In this document: in pieces, positions 11,533 to 23,083 of the stretch
Numbering within the stretch: position 1 is the first letter of the stretch
How the letters are laid out: each line of letters opens with the position of its first letter
NCBI RefSeq assembly: GCF_000327385.1
Contig: NW_008709504.1
Coordinates: 1,368,427-1,432,426, forward strand
Length of the DNA: 64,000 nt
From: Lottia gigantea
Taxonomy: Eukaryota > Mollusca > Gastropoda > Lottiidae
Direction: 5' to 3'
Made by a program: the position numbers and the translations under genes
The notes under the pieces: model-generated
What the model saw: the letters and a program-made list of their open reading frames with translations, nothing else
Databases searched by the model: none
What the model was told of the DNA's origin: nothing

Positions 11533-12290
11533 CATTATACTCTGCGTAATCCGACATACACTAGTACCGCAAAACAATGTCGGATTAGCTAGAGTGTCGG
11601 AGTACTCAGAGTTGCAACATTTTTTAACATGTGCCACATGTTATTATTTATAGCTCAGTGACCCACATTCTACAGACGGTACCTTTCTAATAACAAGACG
11701 ATAATAAAAGACAAATCAGTTGTAAACGTTACTATTATATAATTGTTCATATTTTGAGCTACTGTACATACGCCTTTTATTGGAATTGTCGGTTTAAATT
11801 CTTCTTTACGTTTTAAAATGCTGCATATTGTTGTTCAACATAAACCAAATTTCATAGCTAAATATTTCTGTGAAGAATGCAGCACTTTTTCATCATCTAC
11901 AATAATTTGCTGTTTCATATCCAGAGACACATCAGTACAGGCATGCTTTGCAGGACGAAAATTGTTAGCTTGAGAATTTTGATAAAATGTGAAACAAAGA
12001 ATGATCAAGTTGCATATATTTCTGTTTTATGTTCGGTGTAATGAATTATACGAGTACCAATACCATTTGATCTAAAGGCAATAACCTTGATCTTGAAACG
12101 AGGTCATTGGCAATGATTAATCAGCAGAATTTCAGCTATCTTTTGTTTTCATGTGATTTGATTTGATCCGGATTATCAATAAATTGGCGATAAGTGATTA
12201 AGATGAGTAGATATCCATTATACAGATTTTTCTGAGTGTCGGGACCACTGATTAGTGTCGTAATTTGGAATACACAGAGTTTTTTAAACT
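11533..12290. mobile_element. pogo/Tigger-like DNA transposon relic
   Basis: Imperfect inverted ends: left 'ACTCTGCGTAATCCGACA' with internal repeats of 'GTCGGATTA', right (reverse complement near 12,270) 'ACTCTGTGTATTCCAAAT' followed by 'CGACACTAATCAGTGG'. Inside, on the minus strand around 11,970-11,820, a frame reads 'SLDMKQQIIVDDEK' and 'YLAMKFGL', which resembles the pipsqueak-type helix-turn-helix at the start of Tigger/jerky transposases. No DDE catalytic core is visible. A short, non-autonomous and decayed copy. Confidence 0.5.
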
Positions 12291-12779
12291 AGCCTAAGAA
12301 GCAAATCAATTGGGATCAGAAAATGTCCCCTTGCACTTGATCTGTATAGATCAATAGGACTACAGTATTCGTCCAATTTTTATCAATTTTGAAATATATA
12401 TGTAAAACTATGAAACCTTGTTCATGTTTGAATTTCATGATAAAGTGTTTTTGAGGAATTGCCTTAATTTAAACAATATCTTTAAGATTATGAGACTTTA
12501 ATAAAAGTAGTAAGAAGACACGTTTTAAGATTGTCTAAAGTATTTTGATAGCTTTCGTCATCATCATCTACTTCATCAGATGAAATCTGAGTGAATTATG
12601 AGTTATAATTTCTAACAGTTCGTGAAAATTGCCAGCAAGCTATCTTTTGAATGTATACCCACATTCTAATGGGAACTATGTTTGGAATTATGAATGTTTT
12701 ATAAAGGATTATGGAGTTTCAACTCACTGAAATTATGTTAAATTGAATTGTGAAAGTTATAGAGGCCATAGTTCTTTTC
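12291..12779. other. Gene-free stretch with a HINE-like tail remnant
   Basis: No gene seen. 'GCCAGCAAGCTATCTTTTG' near 12,630 is a degenerate HINE-like tail, so part of this stretch is an old repeat copy. Confidence 0.4.
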
Positions 12780-13270
12780 TGATTTTTATGTTTTTTTATA
12801 TATTGTCGTTTCCCCTGTCCATCGGTGTGTCTGTCAACATTTCTTGTGGACACAATAAAGACTACAGTTGTCATTTGATTGTAATGAAACTTGGTGTGAT
12901 CATTGGGATGGATAAGATGGTGGTCAACTTAGAATTTGATGATTTTTTGATGAACGGATTTTTAGTTATTACCCTTGACTAAGTAAAATCGCTACAGTTT
13001 ATATCCAATCTTTGTAATCATGTATATATTGATAAGATCTTCATCAAGTATGAATTAGGCTCATTTTGAAAGAAAGGACTTTGAGCTATTGCCCTTGACT
13101 TAGTAAAATACATCAAATTTGACTTGTAAACACGATGAGCGCTACATTTTTTTCCCGAACTTTATGGAACTTGGTATGCAGGTATAAATTAATGAGATCT
13201 CAGTAAAGTTCAAATTTGTCTATGTAGATGAGACCTTTTTATTGAATTTTATGATATGTTATTATATATC
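12780..13270 (+). repeat. HINE-like element, copy 6 (variant core)
   Basis: Degenerate head ('TATATTGTCGTTTCCCCTG', 'CCATCGGTGTGTCTGTCAAC'), then about three units with 'GTAATGAAACTTGGTGTGA' and 'GAGCTATTGCCCTTGACTTA'. Strongly diverged. No clean tail. Confidence 0.55.
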
Positions 13271-13756
13271 TTTGAAAATTTCAGACACAAGAGGAGTGTG
13301 ATAATTCAATGCTTCTGGGTTATTACTAGTGATTTGAAAAGATTTGTGGAAAAACTCAGCATAACTGACCCTAAATTGATGAGATATTCAGGGTTTTTGA
13401 ACTACAAATGAATAATGAAGATCTTCAATATATTATATATTTTTGGTCGAAAAAGGTTTAGTTATCATCTCTGACAGTTGCCAGTATCTTTATAAAATTG
13501 GTGTGTAGGTTTATATCCACAAGATCAGATTTGGGTACAATGTAATAAAATAATGATAACAGAGTTTAAACCCGTGATATATTGAACTTATGTTAAATGT
13601 GGCATTTATTCAAACGTTTTTTGTGTCTATAAACACACTTCTTCAGGGAGTCCAAAACCAACACAATTAAGAAAGTAAATGACAAATAAAAATTATGACG
13701 TCGTGGTTACTCAAACAACTATCTGCAAAGTGAACTCATCAATGAATGATGTAAAA
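13271..13756. other. Gene-free stretch with a CTGAAGAAG hairpin word
   Basis: Nothing coding. On the minus strand at 13,655-13,612 lies 'CCCTGAAGAAGTGTG', a loop, 'GACACAAAAAACG' and 'AATAAATG'. This hairpin type also occurs at 8,818-8,860 (minus) and 29,721-29,760 (plus). See findings. Confidence 0.45.
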
Positions 13757-13952
13757 CGATAAGATAGCTTGCCAGGCAAAGTAATATACGCCCACTGGCA
13801 GTTGTGATTTTGAATAAAAATATTTAGCAATACAGTAACAATCACCAGTATGAAATATTAAACCTTCAGTCATACACTTCTTTTGAACTCTTTAGGGCGA
13901 TACTGAATAATATTGAGTATGAGTTATTGCCCTTGTTCTTGTTTAGCTAGTA
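13757..13952 (-). repeat. HINE-like element, copy 7, left half (split by the Polinton)
   Basis: Begins with the inverted family tail (AAGATAGCTTGCCAGGCAAA, ends of reverse 'CTTTGCCTGGCAAGCTATC') and runs through the conserved 3' block to a 'GAGTTATTGCCCTTGTTCTT' core word, then stops at the Polinton's TAGTA target duplication. The remainder resumes at 29,320 with 'TTTAGCTTGTTAAACTCTAG'. Confidence 0.65.
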
Positions 13953-13989
13953 GACCTTTCAATATGTTCGCAAGGGGATTCCCCATTCA
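13953..13989 (+). repeat. Polinton left terminal inverted repeat
   Basis: About 37 bases matching the reverse complement of 29,283-29,319. Capsid-like coding sequence begins within about 50 bases, so the left end is unusually compact compared with typical Polinton ends of hundreds of bases. Confidence 0.8.
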
Positions 13990-14009
13990 ACTGTTGGTTC
14001 TAAATCCCA

Positions 14010-15160
14010 GTTGAATGATGGTGGTAGAATTACCTTCGAAATAAATTCATTATCGAATTGGCTACTTCTTTCCGATGCTTATTTCAGATGTGATTTCAAA
14101 ATTAAAGATGGAACTCCCAATGAAAATCGTGTACCACAAACAAATACAACGTTAGAAAACAATTTCTTTCCATCTTTATTTAGCAAGATGGTTTTGAAAG
14201 CTGGTTCAAATCCAATAGAAACTATCAAACACCCTGGGGAATTTGATACAATGTTGAAAACAGTTTTATATCCTTAAGACTTCTCAGGTTGGATACCCGA
14301 TGTTGATGATGGAAGTGTTTTAAAAGAACCGGTAAGAAATCTTGCAAATGATGCCGATTTCAGAGTGGGAGATGTTGCTTGAAACACAATAGAAACAGTA
14401 GCACTAGCAGCTAATCATGGATTTGAAAAACGAGTTCTTCAGTATAATAATGTTGTTGAGAATAATAGGTGGGGTAATTACGTAAATTGGAAATTATATC
14501 CTTTATGCGATCTGTTGGAATACAGAGAAGTTTCCTTAGGGTTACCATATAAAATTCATCTACAAAGAGAAATCAACGATGATAAGATATTCTTTGGAGA
14601 GAATGCTTCAGATGCAAGATTAAAAATAACGCATCTCCAACTTTTCATACCTGTAATAACACCATCAATTGAAGTAGAAACGAGAATATTCAACTCATTA
14701 ACTAAAGATATTGAAATAGCTTTTCTTCATCGTAATACGGTAGGTAGCATGACTTTAACTGGAGAATCCACCACATGGCCAATTACTAACACTATTAAAC
14801 CAGCAAGATATTTAATGTTTGGTTTTCAAGAATTTACCAGATTCTCAAACGAATAACAATAATATCTTTAGAGTGGCAATGAACCAAACTCAAGATCCTT
14901 TAATCCATAAAGTTCAAGTAAGATTAAACAACGATAATTATGCTAACTAACCTTTAACAATTAATCCAACCATAAAGGATTATAATGAATTGTATAGAAA
15001 CTATAAAAACATGTGTGAATTATTTGGAAATCCACCTCAGTTTGAATATGTAGATTTTGCACTTAATCATCTAATCTTCTGTTTTGATCTATCAGTGAGT
15101 GAACATAAATATTCATATTGAAAAAACACAAGGAGATGTGACCGGGTATTGTTTACTACT
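14010..15160 (+). pseudogene. Polinton major capsid protein region (double jelly-roll type)
   Basis: Recognised by 'DAYFRCDFKIKDGTPNEN', 'FPSLFSKMVLKAGSNPIE', 'GEFDTMLKTVLYP', 'WPITNTIKPARYLMFGFQ' and a C-terminal block shared with the left Polinton copy. The order and spacing fit the Polinton major capsid, a double jelly-roll protein that would form the shell of a Polinton particle. It is followed closely by the hydrophobic protein and the ATPase, the usual morphogenesis block. Fossil: broken in several places. Family assignment is from motif memory and the block's position. Confidence 0.7.
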
Positions 15161-15229
15161 CGAAGAAGCAAAACATTTAATTAAAATAGCAGATAGAAGA
15201 ATAAGAATTGAGTAAAAAATACACCCTTA

Positions 15230-15860
15230 AAAATGAAGCCAGAAAGTTTAGTTATGAAAATAATAGAAGCTATTGAAACAGCTTCCCCAACATTAATAAC
15301 TTTCAATGGTAAAAAAAATCAGAATAACTAAAAACTTATTGATAAATACAAATATTGTAAAGTCAGAAACGATACAGACTTAGAAAGAATTGACACCAAC
15401 ACAAAGGAAGGTGGATTTTTACCTTTCCTACTACCTTTGATATTTGGTGGTATTGCAGCGATGGGTACAGCAACTGGTGGAATATCTTCCGCAGTCAAAG
15501 CTGCCAACGAAAAGAAAGCAGCTGATGCTGATGCTGATGCTGAAGAACGCAGACATAATTTAATAATGGAAAGGGAAGCACGAGGTTCAGGAGTGGGAGA
15601 TATGATAGGCACAATAAAAGAATTTGGAAAAAGATTTGGGGAAGAAACCAAGAAAACTGTTACACAAGGATTAGTAGATAGTATTGACACAGGAGAAGTC
15701 AAAGTCAAACATAAGGGTAATGGAATATTTTTGAAAAACATATGCATTGGAGAAGGATTATTTCTTTCAAAGTATAAAGGAGAAGGAGTGATTTTTGGAA
15801 TAAAAAAAAATAATAAGAAATTGGAAAGAAATTCAAACATTCAGAAATATTTCCTAGTAA
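15230..15860 (+). pseudogene. Polinton small hydrophobic/minor-capsid-like protein region
   Basis: A long hydrophobic Gly/Ala-rich segment (FLPFLLPLIFGGIAA ... GTATGGISS) is followed by a charged helix (AEERRHNLIMEREARG) and a Gly/Lys-rich tail. Polintons commonly carry such a membrane-active or minor capsid protein between capsid and ATPase. The same protein region is present in the left copy. Exact role not known. Fossil. Confidence 0.5.
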
Positions 15861-15864
15861 CCCA

Positions 15865-16500
15865 ATGCTCATGTGTATATGCGGTAGTTTCGGTTCTGGG
15901 AAAACTCATCTCACTTTTAACATGTTGACAACACCAAACCTTTTAGATTTCGATTCACTGTATATCTACACAACAACACCAGAGCAATGGTATTATCAAT
16001 TTCTCAAAGCTTTAGAATATTTACCAAAGAAAGATGTTCAAGACATATTTCAATATTATGAAGAAAACGAAGAAGAAGTGGAAATAAAAGATATCATAGA
16101 AAACTTCAAAGAATCCATCTTTCAATCCAACGGATATAAAAGTTTTTCTTACGAAAAATGTTAATGATCTAGACTTGTCTAATATTGATAGTAATCGAAA
16201 GAACTTAATATTGTTTGACGACTGCGTATCGCAAAGAAATCAAGCTGTTCAACAAGAATTCTTCATGAAAGGAAGACATCACAACTGTCACTGCATATAC
16301 CAATCCCAATCTTTTTACGGGATGGATTCTATGTTCATTAGAAAAAATGCAAATTGTTTTTTATTATTTGAATTAAACGATAAAGATTTATCTCAAATCA
16401 TTCAGTCGATAATTCACGGAATGGACAGAGATACATTTAAAAAGGTTTGAAAAGCTTAATGGAGAAACCCAGATGATCATGGATATGTATTTGTAAATAC
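15865..16500 (+). pseudogene. Polinton packaging ATPase region (FtsK/HerA, A32-like)
   Basis: A Walker A-type loop 'GSFGSGKTHLTF' near the start and a Walker B-type strand 'NLILFDDCV', followed by 'FFMKGRHHNCHCIYQSQSF', the signature of the genome-packaging ATPase of Polintons and related viruses. The protein would drive DNA into the particle. Neighbouring capsid-type genes on the same strand support this. Fossil; broken. Confidence 0.8.
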
Positions 16501-16549
16501 TAGAAAGCCTGCGGGTGAAAGAGTTATGATCGGCATATGTTAATTTTAT

Positions 16550-17415
16550 TTTTTTGATTGGAATAATATTTTAAAAAGAAATAGAGAATATATCAAAGCT
16601 AAGAATAAAATAAAGGCCCAAGTTGAAAATAATAAATTACAACAACTTGGATTAACAGAAAATCTACAAACTCTATTTTAACCAATATTAAAATCTCAAG
16701 AGGATATTAAAAAGAAATTAGCTTTAGAACCTACACCTCATATAGAACCCACACCTCATCACCCCAAATTGATTGAATATGGTGGTATTATAATTAGGAC
16801 CTTAGATGATATAAATCGTCTTTTTTAAAACCCTGACCCAGTATTACCAAAGAGCATTTCACCAATCGTTGATGATGAGGGGTTATTGTTTAATGGTTTT
16901 AGAATAAGATTTAGTCCAAATTCACCACAATTAAAAATCGATACAAAAGACTTTATATTAACATTAACAAAAGGGTTATTAGATTTAATGAATGGGGAGG
17001 ATGCTGTTATTGCCGATTATAAGGATTTAGTAGCATACTCAAAATTTCTAGATGCAATAAGAAAGTCGGGACCTGAAACAATAAGATTGAAAGAAGTTAA
17101 ACTATATATAAGAGCAATTGAACATTATGATGAATACGAAGTTGATGAAGTGGGTGATTATGCTGAAGACAACAATCCAATCATACAAGAGATAGACGAA
17201 TTCAAAGATATGGTATCTGGACAAGGAATAACGTTTTTATCCGACAACAACGAGGAACTACTTAATAGATTACAAATAATATTAGCGGCAATGAAGGAAG
17301 GACATCGATCACACAGACAATATAATGAAGTAAATTGTATATTAAAAAGACTCCTAGAGAAAGGTATTATAGATAAAAATGATTATAAAAGCGTGATTAA
17401 AAATGTCAAATAAAG
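16550..17415 (+). pseudogene. Polinton uncharacterised protein region
   Basis: N-terminal part is helical and Lys/Gln-rich (KRNREYIKAKNKIKAQ). The middle has 'PVLPKSISPIVDDEGLLFNG' and 'FRIRFSPNSPQLKIDT', and the end is an acidic, helical stretch. The same protein is in the left Polinton copy (reverse of 1-630), so it is a genuine family gene. I do not recognise its function. Confidence 0.55.
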
Positions 17416-18220
17416 AACAACTATCCGTCATCACCTCGAATAAATCAGACATTAAATTATCTCTAGATTATGAGTATGAACTCAATCGCAATCAAGAATA
17501 TGAATTGGGATTAAAGTATTTCTCTGTTTACAATTCCATTAGAAAGGGCAATAACTCAAAAACCGTTCATCGAAAATGCGTCAAGTTAGAACTTAGACCT
17601 TATCAATTCCAATGATGACACCAAGTTTCATCAGAATCGGTTGAAAACTGTAGCTTCAATCCTGCTCACGAACTATTTTTAACAAATATTGACATGTTTT
17701 TACAAAGTCAAGGGCAATAACTCAAAAACCGTTCATCGAAAATGCGTCAAGTTACAACTTGTCTGAGATCTTATCAATTCCAATGATCACACCAAGTTTC
17801 ATCAGAATCGGTTGAAAACTGTAGCTTCAATCCTGCTCACGAACTATTTTTAACAAAATTCGATGTGTTTTAACAAAGTCAAGGGCAATAACTCAAAAAC
17901 GGACGGACAGGGGCGACGACAATATACGACCACAAAAATTCATTGAATGCGTTACTAGGATTTGATAAACAAATACACTCGCAATCCACTTTAGCACCAC
18001 ACAAAGCTAATATAAATATGATATTGATGTGATAAATATACATTGCAATTTGATAAACGGTGGATTTTTCAATAAATACAAACGTCAGATTATTTACAGT
18101 CTGCCAACATTCACCGTACTGATTGGATATAGAATTATAGAGAAACCATTTCAAACGACATATTTACCACTTAATTCCTTTATGATTAAAGAAATCAAAG
18201 ATGGTAAAAATAGGTTATAG
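17403..18220 (+). pseudogene. Polinton uncharacterised protein region, split by a HINE-like insertion
   Basis: The first part (LSLDYEYELNRNQEYELGLK) directly abuts the end of the previous region. After the insertion at about 17,545-17,937 a related hydrophobic plus-strand frame continues to 18,220 (NGGFFNKYKRQIIYSLP). Its role is not known; a late structural protein is possible from its position. Fossil. Confidence 0.45.
17545..17937 (-). repeat. HINE-like element, copy 8, inside the Polinton
   Basis: Two near-identical units of the variant core (shared with 7,925-8,304) in reverse: 'GGGCAATAACTCAAAAACCG', 'CATCAGAATCGGTTGAAAAC', 'AGCTTCAATCCTGCTCACGA'. It ends in a reversed head (GGACGGACAGGGGCGACGAC, AATATACGACCAC). 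The two units are so similar that this is among the younger copies in the window. Confidence 0.7.
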
Positions 18221-18526
18221 ATTTTGATAACGAGGAAATTGTTATTCAATTTCATTTAAAACAAAAAAATTGAGTAATTAAACACTCTTCAATCTCTTGA
18301 ATAGTTAGGTAATCGAAATCATCAAATTCATAGTTTTCATCCAAACTCAATTCATCTTTATCACCATAAGGAAACATAATTCCTTCAGCGTCCTGTGCTT
18401 TTCTCTTAACGAGATTCAGATAACTTCTGAAAACTTTCATTTGTTTATCATCATCCTTTGGAATAACTACTCCATTGGTGAAACTTTTTTCCCATGGTTT
18501 CTTAAATTCATTCGTCACATCATGTC

Positions 18527-18753
18527 TAATAGTTTGCTCACACTTGTGGGTTCCAGATTCATTAAAGACACAATGTCTACATATAACTATATTAGTATAT
18601 TGTTAACATAAATAAGATACTGACTATCTGTCAGCCATGCTTTACAAAAAGTAGGTCATGCAGTTTCCCCTAGTTCCTCTAAGGTAAGTAACTCAGTTAA
18701 ACAGTTAACTAAAGCCAGACTACATCAACTTAGCATGTCCATGTAAATTATCA
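18527..18753 (-). repeat. Copia 3' LTR
   Basis: 227 bp; on the minus strand starts TGATAA and ends CTATTA. Matches 22,857-23,083 except at about six positions. Preceded on the plus strand by the ATGTC target duplication. Confidence 0.92.
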
Positions 18754-18817
18754 ATCTCCCCTCTATTTTAAAATAAAAATTCTTTTAACACTAAGTTTGT
18801 GAAAATTAAACGGAAAT

Positions 18818-19995
18818 CTAAATGTGGAGAACACCTTCATGTAAAGTTTTCAAAAGATAATATGGTGAGGCTCCCTTCTTTGTTAAACAGTCAGCAAGTT
18901 GGGCCTTTGTCTCAGACCAAATAATGTTACTAATTTGTCCACTTTGTAAAAGTTCTTTGATACTGGATATTTCTAATCGCAAGCGTTTGTCATTGACTTG
19001 TTTTGTAGAGTTTACAGCATCTACCAGAGAATTTTTGTCTGTTACACATAATATTGGCAACTGTAAAGAATTGGCATCTCAAGAAGTAAGTTCTGAATAA
19101 AGGGTTGACAAGAATATTCCTGAATCAATGCCATCTGATAACGCCAAAGCTTCGGCAGACAGAGTACTACGAACTACTCTACGAATCCTTTTTGAATTCC
19201 AACATAGAGGTACTATTTCACTATTCTCTCCCTTCAATAGGATAATGTGTTCACCTTGTGTTCCTCCATCTGGTAAGTTTGCTAGGAAAGAATCACTAAA
19301 CACAATCAAGGATAGGTTATTGTTATCACCAAGTTGTTTAAACCTCAAAGTCAAATCGTCTGCTTTAATTCTTTATTAGTTTCAATCAAGTCTTTCATTG
19401 TAGCATTTTTCAGAGCACTTGCCAAATTACATACATCAAAAATTATGTCTGGCCTGCTCTGATGACTTATCCACAGAATTTGACTGGTTTCTTCTTGATT
19501 GATCAATGTTCAAAAATGAAATACTGTCTGCATACTTGCTTTGATTCAAATAAATCTCTTCATTTTCATACATCAAATTTATTTCTAAGTAGCAAAAAGC
19601 TCTTGTTTCTTCTTTACCAATTTGAAAACGTGATCGAATTTTACTGATTACATCCATTTCAAAAGTCTTATCTCAACCCCAAATAAAATCATCCACATGA
19701 CAAGCTAATATTCCTTTGTTGGGCCAATAAAATACAGCAGGGTCTACCTTAGATATTTTAGCACCAAATTCCAACATAGATGATTTCACAGTTTTGTACC
19801 AGCACAGTGAAGCGTCATTTAATCCATATACTGATTTCTGTAACAACCAAACTTTTCCGGGACAATTGGCTTCAATTGGTGGTCGTAAATATATCTGCCG
19901 TTCCATTGTATCACTTTGTAGGAATGCAGTTTTAATGTCCATGGACTTTGGGTCCCATTTTCTTTGAGCCAGAATAGCAAGAATCATACGCAATG
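18818..19995 (-). pseudogene. Copia reverse transcriptase and RNase H region
   Basis: RT: 'MDIKTAFLQSD', 'LLQKSVYGLNDA' and the catalytic block 'CHVDDFIWG' (normally YVDD). RNase H: 'FSDSFLANLPDGG', 'RSTLSAEALALSDG' and 'TDKNSLVDAV'. The order and the 'KSVYGL' motif are diagnostic of Ty1/copia. Fossil. Confidence 0.88.
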
Positions 19996-20068
19996 ATTCC
20001 TTAGCACAGGTTGGAGAATCTTTTGATTTGGTATTGTCAGCTTCTTCAGATCCTCTTGCTACTAATCG

Positions 20069-21560
20069 TTATTTTGGCTTTATACCATCAGCTGTATCCT
20101 TCAATGTGCAAATGCATCTCGTTGATATACACTTTTGACCCTTGTCAACTTCTTCTTTAAATACACCATTTTTCTTCCAATTGTCTAATTCTTCAGATTT
20201 GCTGTCCTCGAATGAAACATTTTTCATCAATAGGATATTTTCTGTTTGGTTGTCTATTATTTCATGATCACCTACTTGACTCAAATCAATTGATTGACGA
20301 TTTCCATCTTCATTTTCTATATTATACCAATGACAGTATTTACCAGATGCTTTTCCTGCTCTATTTATAACTTTGGCAGAAATCTTGTCTTTTTCATCAT
20401 TTTTAAATGTGATATTTTGTCCAGGTTTCACTTTCATTAATACAGCCTTGTCATCAATTGCTATGATTTCATGATCTTCATTTTGCTCAATTGGTGGATT
20501 ATCTTCTTCATCAGGGACAGTTTCTATGTTTCTGTCAGGAGTCACATTTACATCAGGATCCTTTTCGAATTTTGGGTCTTCAATGACTGGTCTTAGTCTA
20601 TAATAATGGACTCTCAATATCAAACCACCATGCCGAATAAATACAACTGCACCATCTTGGCCAATTACAGTTCCAGGGCCTCTCCATTCAGTACTATCTG
20701 GTCTCTTGTAGTAAACTTCATCACCATTTTTGTATTTAACATTGTCATACGTTCGAGTTTGCTTTCTGAGAGCTCTTCTTAACCTTTCTGAGCATTCTGA
20801 TTTTGTAAAGGCTTCCCTTGCAGAATTTAAAGCTGATAAATTTTCATAAACAGTTCTGCTACTAGTCTTTCCTTCTAAAGCGCAAAGTTTATTAATCAAT
20901 GAAGATGGTAAATTGGGATTTCTTCCATACACAAGTTGATATGAGCTAAATCCATGTATATTTGCCAAACTATTTTTCGCCATTACTGCCCAAGCAAGTG
21001 CTGTTTCCCAATCACATTTGCTGTCAGCTTTAACTTTTGTCAAAATTTCAGTCAGGGCATAGTTGTGTCTCTCTAATAACCCATTGCTCCAGGGACTATA
21101 TCCAGCTGTGGTGTGAACTTCTATATTAAAATTACAAAACATATCATGAACTTCAGAGTTATTGAATTCTCCTCCATTATCACTATATAGTATTTTTATA
21201 TTTATATTTGCTGCATAAATTTTTCCACAGATATTGATGATTTCTTGCTTCTAATTATGGCACCAGCACTAAATCTTGTGAACTCATCTATTATATGGAG
21301 ATACCAAACATTTTGATCAAGCTGATGAAGATCAACAGCCACGGTCTCATTAAAATCAGTAGCTAAAGGTAAGCTGACTGCTGGTTTCGGCAATTGTCTT
21401 TTAAACTTGGAACAAACTTCACAAGATTTCACAATCTTATCTAAGTTTTCGAATAATTCTTTGTCTTTTTGTCCTGCACTAGTTAGTAATTTCTTCAATC
21501 TGTCTGATGATGCATGTCCAAACTGACAATGCAATTTACTCAACATCTTTTACTGTAATT
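20069..21560 (-). pseudogene. Copia integrase region
   Basis: GAG-pre-integrase/zinc-binding part 'LHCQFGHASSDRLKKLL' with a later 'CEVCSKFKR', then the core 'AVDLHQLDQNVWYLHIID' and 'GYSPWSNGLLERHN' (catalytic Asp and Glu), followed by a charged C-terminal region. Fossil. Confidence 0.87.
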
Positions 21561-22807
21561 GTTCATCAACATCAAAGTTAAGACACACATTTGATTGATT
21601 TAAACTATCGATTAGTGAAATACAATAATGTCCACATGATGTCAGATTTAAATCAACCGGTTTACCAAACATCTTTGCTTCATCTTTTGATACATCTAGC
21701 TGAGTTTTTGTTTCTTTCATGGTTGATTTACTCAATAGTAGAGGGATATCTGCATCAACAACTAGATATCTGATATTCTATACCAGCAATTTTTGCAGGA
21801 ATAACAACATTTTGCTCCGATTGAACTCTAGCTCCATCTCCAAACTTAAAAGTTTTAGAACTTGATTTGGTTACTATTTTTGATCTTTCTTCATCAGTCA
21901 GTAGTGATACAAAATCATCAAACCATTTTTTTCCACAGACTGTCTTAGAGCAGGCAGTGTCTAAAACTGCACACCCACTACATTCAACAGTCATAATCTC
22001 ATCTGGCCTGGCATTATCAATAAATTGACAGTTTTGATCCAGTTTAGTACAGTTAACAGATTCTTTATCAGGGCAGTCTTTAGCCCAATGAAAGATGGAT
22101 TGACATACTAAACACTTAGACCTCCTTCCATACTTATCAAGTGGATTTGTACCTTTAAGAGTCTTATCATCTCTTTCGTTTTGTTTCTGATTTTTGAGGT
22201 AAGTTTTCCGCCATGGTTTGTTTCTCGTATACAAAGCATTTTCTTCCTTCAATGTTACAGAAGAGTCTTTATCATTTGTTTCTGGTAATTTGGTGAAAAT
22301 TCTCTTCAAAGCTGATTTCATTGTGTCATACCTTAAGTCTGATGCTGCAGTCAATGCCAATTGTTTTTCTTGTTCACTCAAATTAGCATAATCTAAGATT
22401 TTAAATGCTAATATTGTGTCCGGCAAATCCATATTGTATTTGACACATTTGGCATATTTTTGTTCGAAGTCAATTATAAAATCCACCATAGATGTGTCCT
22501 GTTCTCTTTTCCAATTGTCAAACTTTGAATAAGCTAAATCCACAGCATCTGTTTTAAACAATTTATCCAACTCACTTATCAAGTTTCTCATTCCATGTTC
22601 CTCATCACTCAATTGTTCAATATCCATTGCTAAAGCTCTTTCCTTTGCCTGTCCCTTTAAAGCCACACTAACTGCCAATGCATGTTTCTTCTTTGGTAAG
22701 TCTGTGACCAATGTCCATATTTCAATTTCAGACTTCCAAGACTCATAATTACCATCGGGTGCCAAGACTGGTGGGTTTCTATAATTCACACTATTTGAGT
22801 GAGCCAT
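21560..22807 (-). pseudogene. Copia gag and protease region
   Basis: Gag starts with ATG at 22,807, shortly after the 5' LTR. A zinc knuckle 'CLVCQSIFHWAKDC' (CX2CX4HX4C) lies near residue 235 of the 350-residue part, followed by the protease active-site motif 'VLDTACSKTV'. Fossil. Confidence 0.88.
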
Positions 22808-22856
22808 TGCTTCTTATTAACAGTTCTGATTACTTTAAGTTTAAACCACTGTTAAT

Positions 22857-23083
22857 TAATAGTTTGCTCACACTTGTGGGTTCCAAATTCAATAAAGACA
22901 CAATGTCTACATATAACTATATTAGTATATTGTTAACATAAATAAGATACTGACTATCTGTCAGCCATGCTTTACAAAAAGTAGGTCATGCAGTTCCCCC
23001 TTGTTCCTCTAAGGTAAGTAACTCAGTTAAATAGTTAACTAAAGCCAGACTACATCAACTTAGCATGTCCATGTAAGTTATCA
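22857..23083 (-). repeat. Copia 5' LTR
   Basis: 227 bp, paired with 18,527-18,753. The sequence just inside it on the minus strand (ATTAACAGTGGTTTAAAC) is where a primer-binding site would be; I could not assign a tRNA. Confidence 0.92.

Larger units (their letters stand above)
18527..23083 (-). mobile_element. Ty1/copia LTR retrotransposon inserted in the Polinton polymerase region
   Basis: Two 227-bp LTRs in the same orientation bound a minus-strand internal region with gag, protease, integrase, reverse transcriptase and RNase H in the copia order (integrase before RT). A 5-bp duplication ATGTC flanks it exactly (18,522-18,526 and 23,084-23,088). The LTRs differ at about 6 of 227 positions by my count, so the insertion is moderately recent. 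It is structurally whole but broken, with roughly seven breaks. The clade may be GalEa-like, the usual animal copia group, but this is an inference. Confidence 0.92.

Noticed and set aside
13975-13985. GGGGATTCCCC palindrome in the Polinton left end, resembling a kappa-B site
   Set aside because: A single 11-base match within a terminal repeat; no supporting context.
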